Shown piece after piece: positions 1-8,114 of a stretch of 34,173 nucleotides of DNA. The notes under the pieces were generated by a model that was not told the DNA's origin, did no database searches, and saw nothing but the letters and a program-made list of their open reading frames with translations. The stretch spans positions 1 through 34,173 of the IMG/VR virus record IMGVR_UViG_3300023174_000413. One strand, written 5' to 3'. A program made the translations under genes and the position numbers. Numbering within the stretch: the first letter of the stretch is position 1; each line of letters opens with the position of its first letter. This DNA is from a virus.

Positions 1-1482
1 AGTACCTTGTCTATGTATATAGATGGGTTACCCAGAGAATATAAAGTACCTGTTATTGCTCACAACAGGAATCACATTTCGTTGAAGAACCGCAGTCGGT
101 TGTTTTATCAGGTGGCTGGATTGCGTTCTAAGGGGTCTCTGGGGCGCGGTAAGGCGATAACGTACCTGCATGGTACTGAGACATCCAGTTGGGGAGATGA
201 GGAGGGCCTGGCATCTCTCTTGGCTTCTCTTGCGGAGACCAATCCTCAGAGGTTGTATTTATTTGAGAGTACTGCTCGTGGGTTTAATATGTTCCACGAT
301 ATGTATGTGACGGCTAAGAAGGCTAGAACTCAGAGGGCTATATTTTGTGGGTGGTGGAGAAATGAACTTTATTCTGTAGAAGCAGAGACGGATGTTTATA
401 AGGTTTACTGGGATGGCAAGTTAACTGGGGAAGAGAAGGAATGGGTGAAGGACATCAAGAAGTTATACGGGGTGGAGATCAACAGCAGGCAGATGGCGTG
501 GTGGAGGTGGAAGCTGCACGAGGGGATCAAGGACGATGCGCTGATGTACCAGGAGTTTCCTCCTACGGAAGACTACGCATTCGTGATGACTGGTACGAGC
601 TTCTTCTCAAACTCCCGGTGTACTGACGCTGCCAAGAAGTCTCGTGCGCTTCATCCGGAGTGTTTCCGCTATGCTTTCGGGGCAATGTTCCAAGACACAG
701 ATGTTTTGAAGTCCACGGAGAAGTTGGGGACCTTGAAGATCTGGGAACAGCCTATTGACACGGCCTATTACGTCATTGGTGCTGATCCTGCTTATGGATC
801 ATCTGATTGGGCAGACCGATTTTCTATCCAAGTGTTTCGCGTCTATGCGAATGGCATGGAGCAGGTGGCGGAGTTTGCGACCAGTGAGATGAATACCTAC
901 CAATTTGCGTGGGTTATTGCTCATCTTGCCGGTGCGTACAAGAATTCAACTCTGAACTTGGAAGTCAACGGTCCCGGTCAGGCGGTAATCAACGAGATGC
1001 GTAACCTCAAACGTCTTGCTGCCGCCCAAGGTACTGCCGGTCACGGCATCATGGACGTTCTGGGGTCTATGCAGAACTACATCTGGCGTCGTAACGATAC
1101 GATGTCTGGTCTCTCCAACTCTATTGGCTTCTTGACTACGAGTCAGACCAAGGAACGGATGCTGACCTACATGAAGGATTACTTCGAACGTGGTCTGATG
1201 GAAATCAAATCTATGGATTTGCTAGACGAGATGAAGGGCATCGTTCGTGAGGGCGGGTTTATCGGTGCGCCTGGGCGCGGCAAGGATGATAGAGTGATTG
1301 CCAGTGCGCTGGCTGCTGTTGCCTATGCCGAGCAGGTTCAACCTCGATTGATTGCGATGAGATTGACGAAAGAAATCTCTCATGCCCAAGAAAACCAAAC
1401 GCCAGAGCAGATCGCTGCTGGACGTAACGTATCCAATTATCTAAAACGTATCGGGATGTACGGTGGCAACTCCACACACTGA
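1..1482 (+). CDS. terL: Terminase large subunit, 5' truncated by window edge
   Basis: This is the DNA-packaging motor: an ATPase that drives genome translocation, joined to an RNase H-like nuclease that cuts concatemers. The frame is open to position 1, so the N-terminal Walker A part is missing. Counting from the TTG at 7, a Walker B-like strand (YLHGTE, about 53-58) and the coupling motif ESTARG (87-92) remain of the ATPase. The nuclease domain shows GADPA (D260), LEVNGPG (E319) and GKDDR (D427/D428), the expected acidic triad. The bridge EFPPTEDYAF is typical of the family. The last 20 bases overlap the next gene. No small terminase is identified beside it; it may lie upstream of the window. 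Confidence 0.93.
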   Translation, partial: STLSMYIDGLPREYKVPVIAHNRNHISLKNRSRLFYQVAGLRSKGSLGRGKAITYLHGTETSSWGDEEGLASLLASLAETNPQRLYLFESTARGFNMFHDMYVTAKKARTQRAIFCGWWRNELYSVEAETDVYKVYWDGKLTGEEKEWVKDIKKLYGVEINSRQMAWWRWKLHEGIKDDALMYQEFPPTEDYAFVMTGTSFFSNSRCTDAAKKSRALHPECFRYAFGAMFQDTDVLKSTEKLGTLKIWEQPIDTAYYVIGADPAYGSSDWADRFSIQVFRVYANGMEQVAEFATSEMNTYQFAWVIAHLAGAYKNSTLNLEVNGPGQAVINEMRNLKRLAAAQGTAGHGIMDVLGSMQNYIWRRNDTMSGLSNSIGFLTTSQTKERMLTYMKDYFERGLMEIKSMDLLDEMKGIVREGGFIGAPGRGKDDRVIASALAAVAYAEQVQPRLIAMRLTKEISHAQENQTPEQIAAGRNVSNYLKRIGMYGGNSTH

Positions 1483-2263
1483 ACTCACAATCGTATCTAT
1501 CTACGGACACACAGATGGAACTGCCGCTATTCCAAGCCTTGTGCAAAGTTTGCGGGAACTCCCAGGCAGTAGGGGTCTCCTCATCTCCATCTCTAGACCC
1601 GCAAATCTGCCGGACCACATTGCGTGGAAGCAGACCGCCCCTCTGGACTACTACCAGTACTCAATCTTTTGTATGTACTCGTTGCACCAGTACATCGAGA
1701 CTGAATATTGCCTCGTGGTTCAAGATGACGGTTGGGTCATCAACGGGCTGAATTTCACGGGTGAGTACTACGAGTATGACTATGTGGGCGCACCTACTCA
1801 CATGGGCATCGCTGGCAACCAAGCCATGTTCCACTTCTCGTGGGTTCATGTGAAAGACCCCATCGTTGTGCAGAACGGCGGGTTCTCCCTGCGTAGCCGC
1901 AAGTTTTTAGAAGCACCTTCCAAGCATGGCATCGTCCACAAGCTGTACGCACAGCAGCCGTTCATCAACGAAGATGTCCAGCTCTCGGGTTTGCTGCGTT
2001 CTCAGTTGGAATCTGTCGGCGTGAGGTTCGCCCCACTGAACATTGCCAAACACTTCTCGATTGAGTACATGGGTCCAGGCCTACACGATGATATTGACCT
2101 TGAGAGCCTTGTGGGTCACCATGCACCCAGTAGAAAATTGATCGGCCACAAATCTATTGCCTTGCGACACACCGCAGAAGAATGCGATAACGTCTTTGGT
2201 GAACTAGACTTCCTCATGTTTTTGCAAGACAAGGGATACAAGTTTGAATACCGTTATTCCTAA
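1463..2263 (+). CDS. DUF5672-type glycosyltransferase
   Basis: A 266-residue protein that fits the family I know as DUF5672, GT-A-like putative glycosyltransferases. Visible motifs are VVQDDG (85-90, the DxD-type nucleotide-sugar/metal site), YDYVGAP (105-111), NGGFSLRSR (138-146) and INED (168-171), in the order and spacing seen in that family. The start is a GTG inside the terminase end, with GGGAT 7 bases upstream. Its place between terminase and portal is unusual for a sugar enzyme and suggests late expression, perhaps to decorate virion proteins or modify host surface glycan. Family assignment is confident; substrate is unknown. Confidence 0.82.
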   Translation: MATPHTELTIVSIYGHTDGTAAIPSLVQSLRELPGSRGLLISISRPANLPDHIAWKQTAPLDYYQYSIFCMYSLHQYIETEYCLVVQDDGWVINGLNFTGEYYEYDYVGAPTHMGIAGNQAMFHFSWVHVKDPIVVQNGGFSLRSRKFLEAPSKHGIVHKLYAQQPFINEDVQLSGLLRSQLESVGVRFAPLNIAKHFSIEYMGPGLHDDIDLESLVGHHAPSRKLIGHKSIALRHTAEECDNVFGELDFLMFLQDKGYKFEYRYS

Positions 2264-2627
2264 ACAAGAACTCAAGATCTTGGTTGGGCGATTCCTCAAG
2301 GATAAGCAACGCGGTATTTCCATTCAGAAATTTGCTGACCTATGCGGTATCTCCAGAGAATACTTGGCAGACGTTTTCATCTATGAAAACTCACCCATGA
2401 GTGAGACCACCCAACGTCGGGTCTCTGCCGCCTACCAGAACTGGCGCGACGGCAACGTCAGAATCATGAGAAGGAAAGACCAGACTCAATACGTTGACTA
2501 CCGCAAGGTTGCAGAACCTGCTATCTTCTCTCACATGGGGATCACAAAGTCCCCTGACGGATTCAAAATATCTATCGGCCCCCGTAATCGTCACGATTAC
2601 TCTTATCCTACTTTGGACGAATCATGA
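2244..2627 (+). CDS. Helix-turn-helix protein
   Basis: A 127-residue protein whose residues about 20-65 read as a helix-turn-helix: a KFADLCGIS recognition segment is followed by EYLADVF and a SETTQRRVSAAY helix, like Cro/LacI-type bacterial HTHs. The C-terminal half is basic and Tyr-rich with no motif I know. The start is a TTG overlapping the glycosyltransferase end by 20 bases; no better start lies downstream. Its position next to terminase makes a DNA-binding packaging accessory, possibly a small terminase analogue, as plausible as a transcription factor. I cannot tell these apart from sequence. Confidence 0.7.
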   Translation: MNTVIPKQELKILVGRFLKDKQRGISIQKFADLCGISREYLADVFIYENSPMSETTQRRVSAAYQNWRDGNVRIMRRKDQTQYVDYRKVAEPAIFSHMGITKSPDGFKISIGPRNRHDYSYPTLDES

Positions 2628-3088
2628 GCGTACTTCACGACTATCTTTGCGCATCTCACGGCCTCTTCGAATCTTATGAGGCAGAGTGCCCTATCAAATT
2701 CTGTACAGCAGAACTCAACATGGTTTTCCTAAAACCAGTCGCTCTCAAATCAGATAAAACCAAACAGGCTGACCGTAATCTTCGCGGCCTCGCCCAAGAC
2801 TTCAAGATGTCCGACATCAAGTCCACCCGTGAAGGTGACACACAAGCCGGTTACCATCATCATCAACTCCCTGAAGAGCCAAAAGAGAGAGAACCTCGCC
2901 CAGGTGATGCCGCAATCTGGGGTGGCAACTTCCAGAACATCAATATGCAAGCAGCACTTGCCGGACAAGTCGCTCAGTCTGTCCGTGGAGAATCTGTTGG
3001 CGTAAACCCGAAAGATACTGGTAATCTCACGGGACCCAAAGCAGCGAGTTACATCTCTGACCATGAGAACTTGGCAATAGCACCATGA
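2624..3088 (+). CDS. Small zinc-finger-like phage protein
   Basis: A 154-residue protein. The N-terminus (DYLCASHG, then ECP and FC within the first 30 residues) has Cys/His spacing like the zinc-ribbon start of FmdB-like proteins. The middle (70-100) is rich in Lys, Glu and Pro and looks disordered; the C-terminus is Gly/Asn-rich. It starts with an ATGA overlap on the HTH gene and ends with an ATGA overlap on the portal gene, so its translation is coupled to both. The function is unknown; a packaging or portal-assembly role is inferred from position only. Confidence 0.72.
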   Translation: MSVLHDYLCASHGLFESYEAECPIKFCTAELNMVFLKPVALKSDKTKQADRNLRGLAQDFKMSDIKSTREGDTQAGYHHHQLPEEPKEREPRPGDAAIWGGNFQNINMQAALAGQVAQSVRGESVGVNPKDTGNLTGPKAASYISDHENLAIAP

Positions 3089-4683
3089 GAATTCCGAGCG
3101 AACCGGTAGAACGAGAAAACTTCTACCTAGACCTCATCCACAAGTGCAGCGTCTCCATGCCGGAACGCCGCACCGACTACGGAGGTCTTCGCTCGTGGTA
3201 TCTCTTTGGGAACGGACCGGACGAAGCACCGGCCATGTACAACAAGATCTTTCCCCACATAGATCAGTTGTCATCCTTCCTCTACTCTGCCGAGACCACC
3301 CGATTCTCCATAGACTTGGGTGCGGCAGTACCAGATGAAGAGCAGGCCAAGCTCCCAGTCCTCACCCGCGCACTCAACGATGAATGGCTAAACAGCAATG
3401 CTGACCAAGTATTCTCGACAGCGGTTTCATGGTCGCTGTGTTACAACAGCACCTTTATTAAACTGGTTTATAGAAACGGTATTCATCCGTATCTCGTGGA
3501 ACCGGCCAGCATCGGTGTCCTACGAGAGGACACTCCATACACCGACAGACAAGAAGCAATAATTCAGACTTACTACATCACAAAGTCTGAACTTTTCAAT
3601 CGCCTCTACAGCCACCCGCAGCGGGAAAAGATCGTAGAGCGCGTGTCGTATGTGCAGCACGAGCGCACCGAAGTTGCCAACGGCGTCCAGCGCATTATCA
3701 TGAGTCAGACGGACCCGACTCTTTACGGGAACGTCAACCTAGATCTCTCCGGCGGAAACCGCTACAAAGCCCAAGTCTCTGAGGAAACCGTCGAGATGAC
3801 GGAACTTTGGGTCTGGAACGATGAGACCGGAGACTACCAAGTGGTCACCCGCGCAGATCCAGATGTCATCATCTACGATCGTCCTGGCGAAACCGTCTTT
3901 TTGAAAGGCGAGCTGCCCTTCATCCAGATCTGCCCCCTGCCGCTCTACGATTACTACTGGGGCCAGTCAGAAGTATCCCGTCTAATCTATCTCCAGCAGA
4001 TGCGTAACAAGCGCATGACGGAGATTCTGGACATCCTGTCTAAGCAAGTCAGCCCACCTACGGCACTCATCGGGTTCACTGGAATTTTGGATGAAAAGAA
4101 CTTTGCTCTTAACCGTGCAGGCGGGATCTTGGCAACAGATATGCCAAGCGCCAAGGTTGAGAAGCTGGCCCCGCAAATGCCGCCAGATCTATTCCGTGAG
4201 ATCGGTGAAATCGACTCTATGTTTGAGGAAGCCTCTGGAATCGTCTCTGTCTTGCAAGGACGGGGGGAATCTGGTGTCCGATCATCCGGTCATGCCAGTC
4301 AACTTGCCCGTTTAGGGTCATCTCGTGCCAAAAAACGGGCGCTTGTTATCGAAGATTCGCTAGAAAAGATGGCGACTCTGTATCTCAAGCTCATGCAAGC
4401 GTATCCAAACACGCATTACACGGATACTAGGGGCAATCGGTTCATTGCCGAGCAATTGCCTAAGAATTACGCTGTAAAAGTAGATGCACACAGCAATTCA
4501 CCCATCTTCATGGAAGATTTGCGTCAATTGGCGTTCAATCTGTTCAAAGCACAAGTCATTGACAAAGAATCCTTGCTAGACTTGCTTGAACCACCCATGA
4601 AACAACAATTGAAAGACCGTCTCAAGAAGATGGAATCCGCACAAGCCCAGCAAGCAGCTATGCAACCCCCACAGGGACAATAA
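3085..4683 (+). CDS. Portal protein
   Basis: The portal forms the dodecameric DNA-entry ring at one capsid vertex. This 532-residue protein has a normal length and the expected place after terminase. Supporting stretches are the early FPHIDQLSSFLYSAETTRF segment, the YYWGQSEVSRLIYLQQMRNKR region near 290-310 (the helix-rich stem/wing portion of portals), and the conserved EASGIVSVLQGRGESGVRSSGHASQ-type region (about 380-405) preceding a long helical C-terminus. The last residues are Gln-rich. It starts by ATGA overlap with the gene before. The assignment rests on motif resemblance and gene order. Confidence 0.85.
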   Translation: MRIPSEPVERENFYLDLIHKCSVSMPERRTDYGGLRSWYLFGNGPDEAPAMYNKIFPHIDQLSSFLYSAETTRFSIDLGAAVPDEEQAKLPVLTRALNDEWLNSNADQVFSTAVSWSLCYNSTFIKLVYRNGIHPYLVEPASIGVLREDTPYTDRQEAIIQTYYITKSELFNRLYSHPQREKIVERVSYVQHERTEVANGVQRIIMSQTDPTLYGNVNLDLSGGNRYKAQVSEETVEMTELWVWNDETGDYQVVTRADPDVIIYDRPGETVFLKGELPFIQICPLPLYDYYWGQSEVSRLIYLQQMRNKRMTEILDILSKQVSPPTALIGFTGILDEKNFALNRAGGILATDMPSAKVEKLAPQMPPDLFREIGEIDSMFEEASGIVSVLQGRGESGVRSSGHASQLARLGSSRAKKRALVIEDSLEKMATLYLKLMQAYPNTHYTDTRGNRFIAEQLPKNYAVKVDAHSNSPIFMEDLRQLAFNLFKAQVIDKESLLDLLEPPMKQQLKDRLKKMESAQAQQAAMQPPQGQ

Positions 4684-4847
4684 TGGTTACTCAAGGCTAC
4701 ACAAAGACCGGGGATCAACCCCGCGTCACTGCAAAAAGTCTAGATGCAAGACAAACAACTCCATCCTTGACGTACCGTACACAGACGAATAGGATGGGAA
4801 GTGCGGGTAATTCCTCCCGCATGACCCGTGACTACACACGAAGGTAA
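4683..4847 (+). CDS. Small hypothetical protein, coupled to portal
   Basis: A 54-residue ORF starting at MVTQGYTKTG and ending DYTRR. Its ATG shares one base with the portal stop (TAATG), a junction used by many genes here, which supports translation by coupling. It is rich in Thr, Arg, Ser and Gln and has no known domain. It is followed after 5 bases by the first Arg/Lys-rich micropeptide. Short length and lack of homology I can recall keep confidence moderate. Confidence 0.5.
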   Translation: MVTQGYTKTGDQPRVTAKSLDARQTTPSLTYRTQTNRMGSAGNSSRMTRDYTRR

Positions 4848-4852
4848 TTGCA

Positions 4853-4894
4853 ATGTACAAAGCAATGAAGCGCGGTCGTAAAAGCCGCAGGTAA
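4853..4894 (+). CDS. Arg/Lys-rich micropeptide 1 (13 aa)
   Basis: The ORF encodes MYKAMKRGRKSRR and is preceded by GAAGG at a ribosome-binding distance. It shares the core RGRK[S/G]R with the second micropeptide at 4962, and the two coding sequences share GGTCGTAAA, so they look like diverged duplicates. Such a charged tail could bind DNA, RNA or the acidic face of a capsid protein; this is inference. It is below the size any gene caller would report, so expression is unproven. Confidence 0.45.
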   Translation: MYKAMKRGRKSRR

Positions 4895-4961
4895 GTTTTA
4901 AAGAGTTTGATGGGTATGGCTGCTTGCCCTTCTCAAGTGGCCCCGCAACCAGGAGATCGTC

Positions 4962-4994
4962 ATGGCACGTCGTGGTCGTAAAGGTCGGAAGTAA
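4962..4994 (+). CDS. Arg/Lys-rich micropeptide 2 (10 aa)
   Basis: The ORF encodes MARRGRKGRK, with a strong ribosome-binding site AGGAG seven bases before the ATG. It is similar to micropeptide 1 at both peptide and DNA level. A good Shine-Dalgarno in front of a ten-codon basic ORF is not expected by chance, yet a leader-peptide or remnant explanation is possible. Function is unknown. Confidence 0.45.
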   Translation: MARRGRKGRK

Positions 4995-5051
4995 TCCGAA
5001 CGTAACAGGTTTTTGAACCGGCCTGCGGGAGGTGGGCGATGAGCCTCCCAC

Positions 5052-5078
5052 TTGACTTAAATTGTAATTAGGTATAAA
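5052..5078 (+). promoter_or_regulatory. Candidate sigma70-like promoter
   Basis: TTGACT (5052-5057) and TATAAA (5073-5078) are separated by 15 bases, a close match to consensus hexamers with a short spacer. It lies in the longest gene-poor gap of the late block, just before the gene starting at 5088. An inverted repeat GGGAGG...CCTCCC (about 5028-5050) lies immediately upstream and could end transcripts from the portal region. No start-site evidence exists. Confidence 0.3.
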
Positions 5079-5087
5079 AGGTCGCAC

Positions 5088-5543
5088 ATGAGCGTACCAG
5101 CAGATAAATTGATGGAGTTGATGAAAGGCGACCGTAGTGCCAATGCACCGGTTCCAACTACTCCGTCTCCGGAAGCATCGTCTCCTGAGACGCCTCCTAT
5201 GGCTTCTCCAATGTCCACTCCTGAAAAGCAGATGGGCACTCGTGAAGCGGCAATGATCAATATTTCTATTGCGCTTGATCTTCTTGACCAGTCTCTTCCG
5301 GCAGTCGGCGCAGAGTCGGATGAAGGCAAAGCAATCATGGAAGCCTCTCGCAAACTTGGTGGTTTGCTGGGCGGCAAGCGTAATGAAACTGGAGAACTCC
5401 AGCAGTCAGAGATTCTGCAAATGTTGCAGACGCTACCTAAAGCCGGTGGCATGACTCCTGAGTCCCGTGCAATTCAGTCAGCCCCGCCTCCGGGAATGAC
5501 GCCCCCTGGCGCAGGTGCGCCAAAACCCCCTGGACTAGGATAA
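5088..5543 (+). CDS. Pro-rich hypothetical virion-module protein
   Basis: A 151-residue protein in three parts: a Pro/Ser/Thr-rich low-complexity stretch (about 20-48), a helical core (50-120) with REAAMINISIALDLLDQSL, and a Gly/Pro-rich C-terminus. It sits between portal and scaffold. I do not recognise a family. The helical core with flexible flanks would suit a head-assembly accessory, but that is inferred from composition and position. Confidence 0.65.
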   Translation: MSVPADKLMELMKGDRSANAPVPTTPSPEASSPETPPMASPMSTPEKQMGTREAAMINISIALDLLDQSLPAVGAESDEGKAIMEASRKLGGLLGGKRNETGELQQSEILQMLQTLPKAGGMTPESRAIQSAPPPGMTPPGAGAPKPPGLG

Positions 5544-5546
5544 GCA

Positions 5547-5729
5547 ATGGACCTCTTTAAACCTCGCGGAGCTTCTGCTCCCCGCCGCCCAACTGACGAC
5601 CGTCAGGAAAACGGCCAGATCGTAAACACACCACGCTTTGCTCGCTTCGGCGGTCTTGACAAGCCATCTGATGTTTCTAAGAACAAGATGGCAGTTCAAA
5701 AGCCTGGTGACGGCAAGAAAGTTATCTAA
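5547..5729 (+). CDS. Small basic hypothetical protein
   Basis: A 60-residue, Arg/Lys/Pro-rich protein. It starts three bases after the preceding stop with AGGATAAGCA before the ATG. No domain is recognised and it looks largely disordered. Its place between portal and scaffold genes and its dense packing support a real gene. Confidence 0.55.
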   Translation: MDLFKPRGASAPRRPTDDRQENGQIVNTPRFARFGGLDKPSDVSKNKMAVQKPGDGKKVI

Positions 5730-5752
5730 ACCACATTGTAACGAGGGTAACA

Positions 5753-6283
5753 ATGTCTCTTGAAAATCTATCAATTGATGCTCGCGACGAACTCGCGGCA
5801 TTGGCACAGCAACTCGCTGAGAATCCTTCCACTCGCAAAGAATTTTTGCGGATGACCAAGAAGGTTAAGCCCGATCTTCCGATTCCAGAACTGGAAATTG
5901 AAGATCACACCAACAATGCGATCTCCGCAGCAGAAGCGCGAGTCCAATCTCTGGAGAACAAACTCCGAGAGCGTGACGCCGTGGAAGAACTGCAAAAACG
6001 TCGCAATTCGTTGAAGCAGAAGGGCTTGGCAAGTTCTGACGATGATATCAAGGGCATTGAGAAAATCATGCTTGAGCGCGGTATTACTAATCACGAGACC
6101 GCCGCTGAGTATCACGAGTGGATGAAGCAAGCCGCGACACCCACACCTTCTGGGTACAATCCACAAGTTATTCAGAAATTTGATCTGAATAAGTATTGGA
6201 AAAACCCAATTACTGCAGCAAGAAACGAAGCGGTCAATGCGTTGCAAGATTTGCGGCGACCGACTCGTCCTATTGGTTTGTAA
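5753..6283 (+). CDS. Scaffold-like head assembly protein
   Basis: A 176-residue protein immediately before the major capsid gene, the usual place of the scaffolding protein that guides procapsid assembly and is then lost. It is helical: a predicted coiled coil runs about 55-85 (AAEARVQSLENKLRERDAVEEL), and the C-terminus is basic (LQDLRRPTRPIGL), like the capsid-binding tail of many scaffolds. The start has a GAGGG ribosome-binding site seven bases upstream. The call is by position, helix content and basic tail, not by family match. Confidence 0.68.
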   Translation: MSLENLSIDARDELAALAQQLAENPSTRKEFLRMTKKVKPDLPIPELEIEDHTNNAISAAEARVQSLENKLRERDAVEELQKRRNSLKQKGLASSDDDIKGIEKIMLERGITNHETAAEYHEWMKQAATPTPSGYNPQVIQKFDLNKYWKNPITAARNEAVNALQDLRRPTRPIGL

Positions 6284-6301
6284 ACCTCACCGGAGATCGT
6301 T

Positions 6302-7312
6302 ATGCCTATTGGTGGCGGAATTCTACCGGCAACGGGATCAACTCAGTACACTGAGTTAACTTACGTCACTCGTAGGGCATTCATCCCGAAGCTGGTTGTA
6401 CAGCTTTATAACTCGACCCCTCTTCTCGCAGCACTGATTGCCAACAGTCAGCAAGCTAGCGGCGGTGTGTCTTCCGTAACAGTGCCCGTCCAGGGCGCTC
6501 AGTTTGTAAACGCACAGTGGTCAGACTACAGCGGCTCGTTCGCTCAACCGTCTGTCCAGCAGGGTGCCTACAACGCTGAGTTCAACCTCAAGCTGATGAT
6601 CACACCAGTCCCGTTCCTCGGGATGGAAGGTGCGGTTCAGCAGGACGCAGCAATTATCCCGCTGATCGAAGCACGGATGAACGATGCGACCAACGTGATG
6701 ATGGACGCGATGGCAACATCGTTGTACAACAACACCACAAACACCCAGCAGTTTATCGGCCTCCCAGGCGCGATTGACGATGGCACGAACCTAGTGACCT
6801 ACGGCAACATCAACCGTAACACCTACACTTGGTGGAAGTCGAAGGTCTACAACGCTGGTAACGTCAACCCAACCCGTCAGAACATCCTGCAATACATTTC
6901 TGGAACCGTGAAGAACGGCGCAGAAGTGCCTAGCTTTGGTGTTTGCGGATTCGGTACTTGGACTCTGTTGGCTCAAGACTTTGTTGGTCAAGAGCAGTAC
7001 ACCATCACCCCAGGCTCTGCCTTTGATGGTGACAACAACGGGCCACAGGCTGCGTTCCGCGCACTGATGGTTGCTGGTGTGCCGATCTATCCAGATCCGT
7101 ACTGCCCAGAAGGCGTTGTCTACTTTGTCAACACGAACTACCTGAACCTGTACATCCACGAGCAGGGTTCGTTTGTGTTTACTGGGTTTGAGTCCACTCT
7201 GCCTAACTGGCAGATTGGTTACGTCGGCGCAGTGCTGATGATTGCTGAGTTGGTTAGCACTAAACCGAAGTCTATGACTCGGGTTAGTTCTTACAACTCG
7301 CTGACTCTGTAA
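6302..7312 (+). CDS. Major capsid protein
   Basis: A 336-residue protein with the size, position and features of an HK97-fold capsid subunit: an N-arm, a central helical segment (EARMNDATNVMMDAMATSLY, about 123-142), a P-loop/A-domain portion with ALMVAGVPIYPDPYCPEG (about 258-275), and a C-terminal strand region ending in TRVSSYNSLTL. It has a near-ideal GGAGATCGTT ribosome-binding region and is followed after 10 bases by a small beta-rich protein. Codon use favours C-ending codons in its middle, as expected for a highly expressed gene. Confidence 0.88.
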   Translation: MPIGGGILPATGSTQYTELTYVTRRAFIPKLVVQLYNSTPLLAALIANSQQASGGVSSVTVPVQGAQFVNAQWSDYSGSFAQPSVQQGAYNAEFNLKLMITPVPFLGMEGAVQQDAAIIPLIEARMNDATNVMMDAMATSLYNNTTNTQQFIGLPGAIDDGTNLVTYGNINRNTYTWWKSKVYNAGNVNPTRQNILQYISGTVKNGAEVPSFGVCGFGTWTLLAQDFVGQEQYTITPGSAFDGDNNGPQAAFRALMVAGVPIYPDPYCPEGVVYFVNTNYLNLYIHEQGSFVFTGFESTLPNWQIGYVGAVLMIAELVSTKPKSMTRVSSYNSLTL

Positions 7313-7322
7313 GGAGAGAAAC

Positions 7323-7649
7323 ATGGCTCTCGCCCTAAACAAGATCCTGATTGCCGGTGCTAACAGCAACACGGCTGGTGCTTACTTCACCACTCAGACT
7401 CTGATCGCTCCCGCCACCGTTGCCGGTAACGTAGTTCCTGCTGGCGTATATCTGATGTTCCCCACACTGAACAGCCAGATCTACGCTAACAACGGAACCG
7501 CGTTGGTTTTGCTGACCCCAGCAAACACTGGTGGCGTGCTGATCAGTGACGGTGTGAACGTAGTTGCCAACTCGACCACGACTGCAAACACCATCACCTT
7601 CTTGACGGTGAACGGTGGTCTGACTGCAAACTCCACGTTTGCTAGCTAA
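7323..7649 (+). CDS. Small beta-rich head protein, possible decoration
   Basis: A 108-residue protein rich in Ala, Asn, Thr, Val and Gly with no charged clusters, typical of an all-beta virion component. It directly follows the capsid gene with AAGGAGAGAAAC before the ATG, one of the strongest ribosome-binding sites in the window. Position and composition suggest a capsid decoration protein, but no family is recognised; a fibre-like head appendage is the alternative. Confidence 0.62.
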   Translation: MALALNKILIAGANSNTAGAYFTTQTLIAPATVAGNVVPAGVYLMFPTLNSQIYANNGTALVLLTPANTGGVLISDGVNVVANSTTTANTITFLTVNGGLTANSTFAS

Positions 7650-7658
7650 GGAGTAAAC

Positions 7659-8114
7659 ATGGCAAGCGCAGATGCAGTCCGATCAAACCTACCAGACTCT
7701 TTTGGTAACTATGCAATAGCAAGAGTTAGCGGAGCGTCTTTGGCAACGGCTGGCAATGCGGTAGTGGCTATCCCGTTCTTTCAAGGCGGTCTCACCAATG
7801 GGAACGCACTTGCAACATCGGGTCAGGTAATTATTCGTCGGGTTACGGTACAAAACGCAAATGCTAGTGCATCTTTGGCTAACGTGAATATCACGACAAC
7901 CAATGATGGCAACACTAGCAATGCGGTTGTAGCAACAGTCTCATTAGCAAATTTGACTGCTGTTAACAGGTTCCAAGACCTAACGGTTGCCAGCCCTTAC
8001 GCACTGACCACAACAGTCAACGGAGCGAATACTTCGGTATTGTATTTGAACGTCACCAACGCGGCATCGGCCATTGTTGACATTCGCATCTACGGTGACT
8101 CGGTATCGTTCTAA
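7659..8114 (+). CDS. Beta-rich virion protein
   Basis: A 151-residue Ala/Asn/Thr/Val-rich protein, resembling the preceding 108-residue product in composition. It has GGAG seven bases before the ATG. The pattern of short strands (VIIRRVTVQNANASASLANVNITT) suggests a beta sandwich. It is likely a head decoration or connector-associated protein. The stop codon shares a base with the next start (TAATG). Confidence 0.6.
   Translation: MASADAVRSNLPDSFGNYAIARVSGASLATAGNAVVAIPFFQGGLTNGNALATSGQVIIRRVTVQNANASASLANVNITTTNDGNTSNAVVATVSLANLTAVNRFQDLTVASPYALTTTVNGANTSVLYLNVTNAASAIVDIRIYGDSVSF

Noticed and set aside
4910-4981. 23-residue frame overlapping micropeptide 2
   Set aside because: Weaker ribosome-binding context and no pattern; probably chance, although a start is possible.
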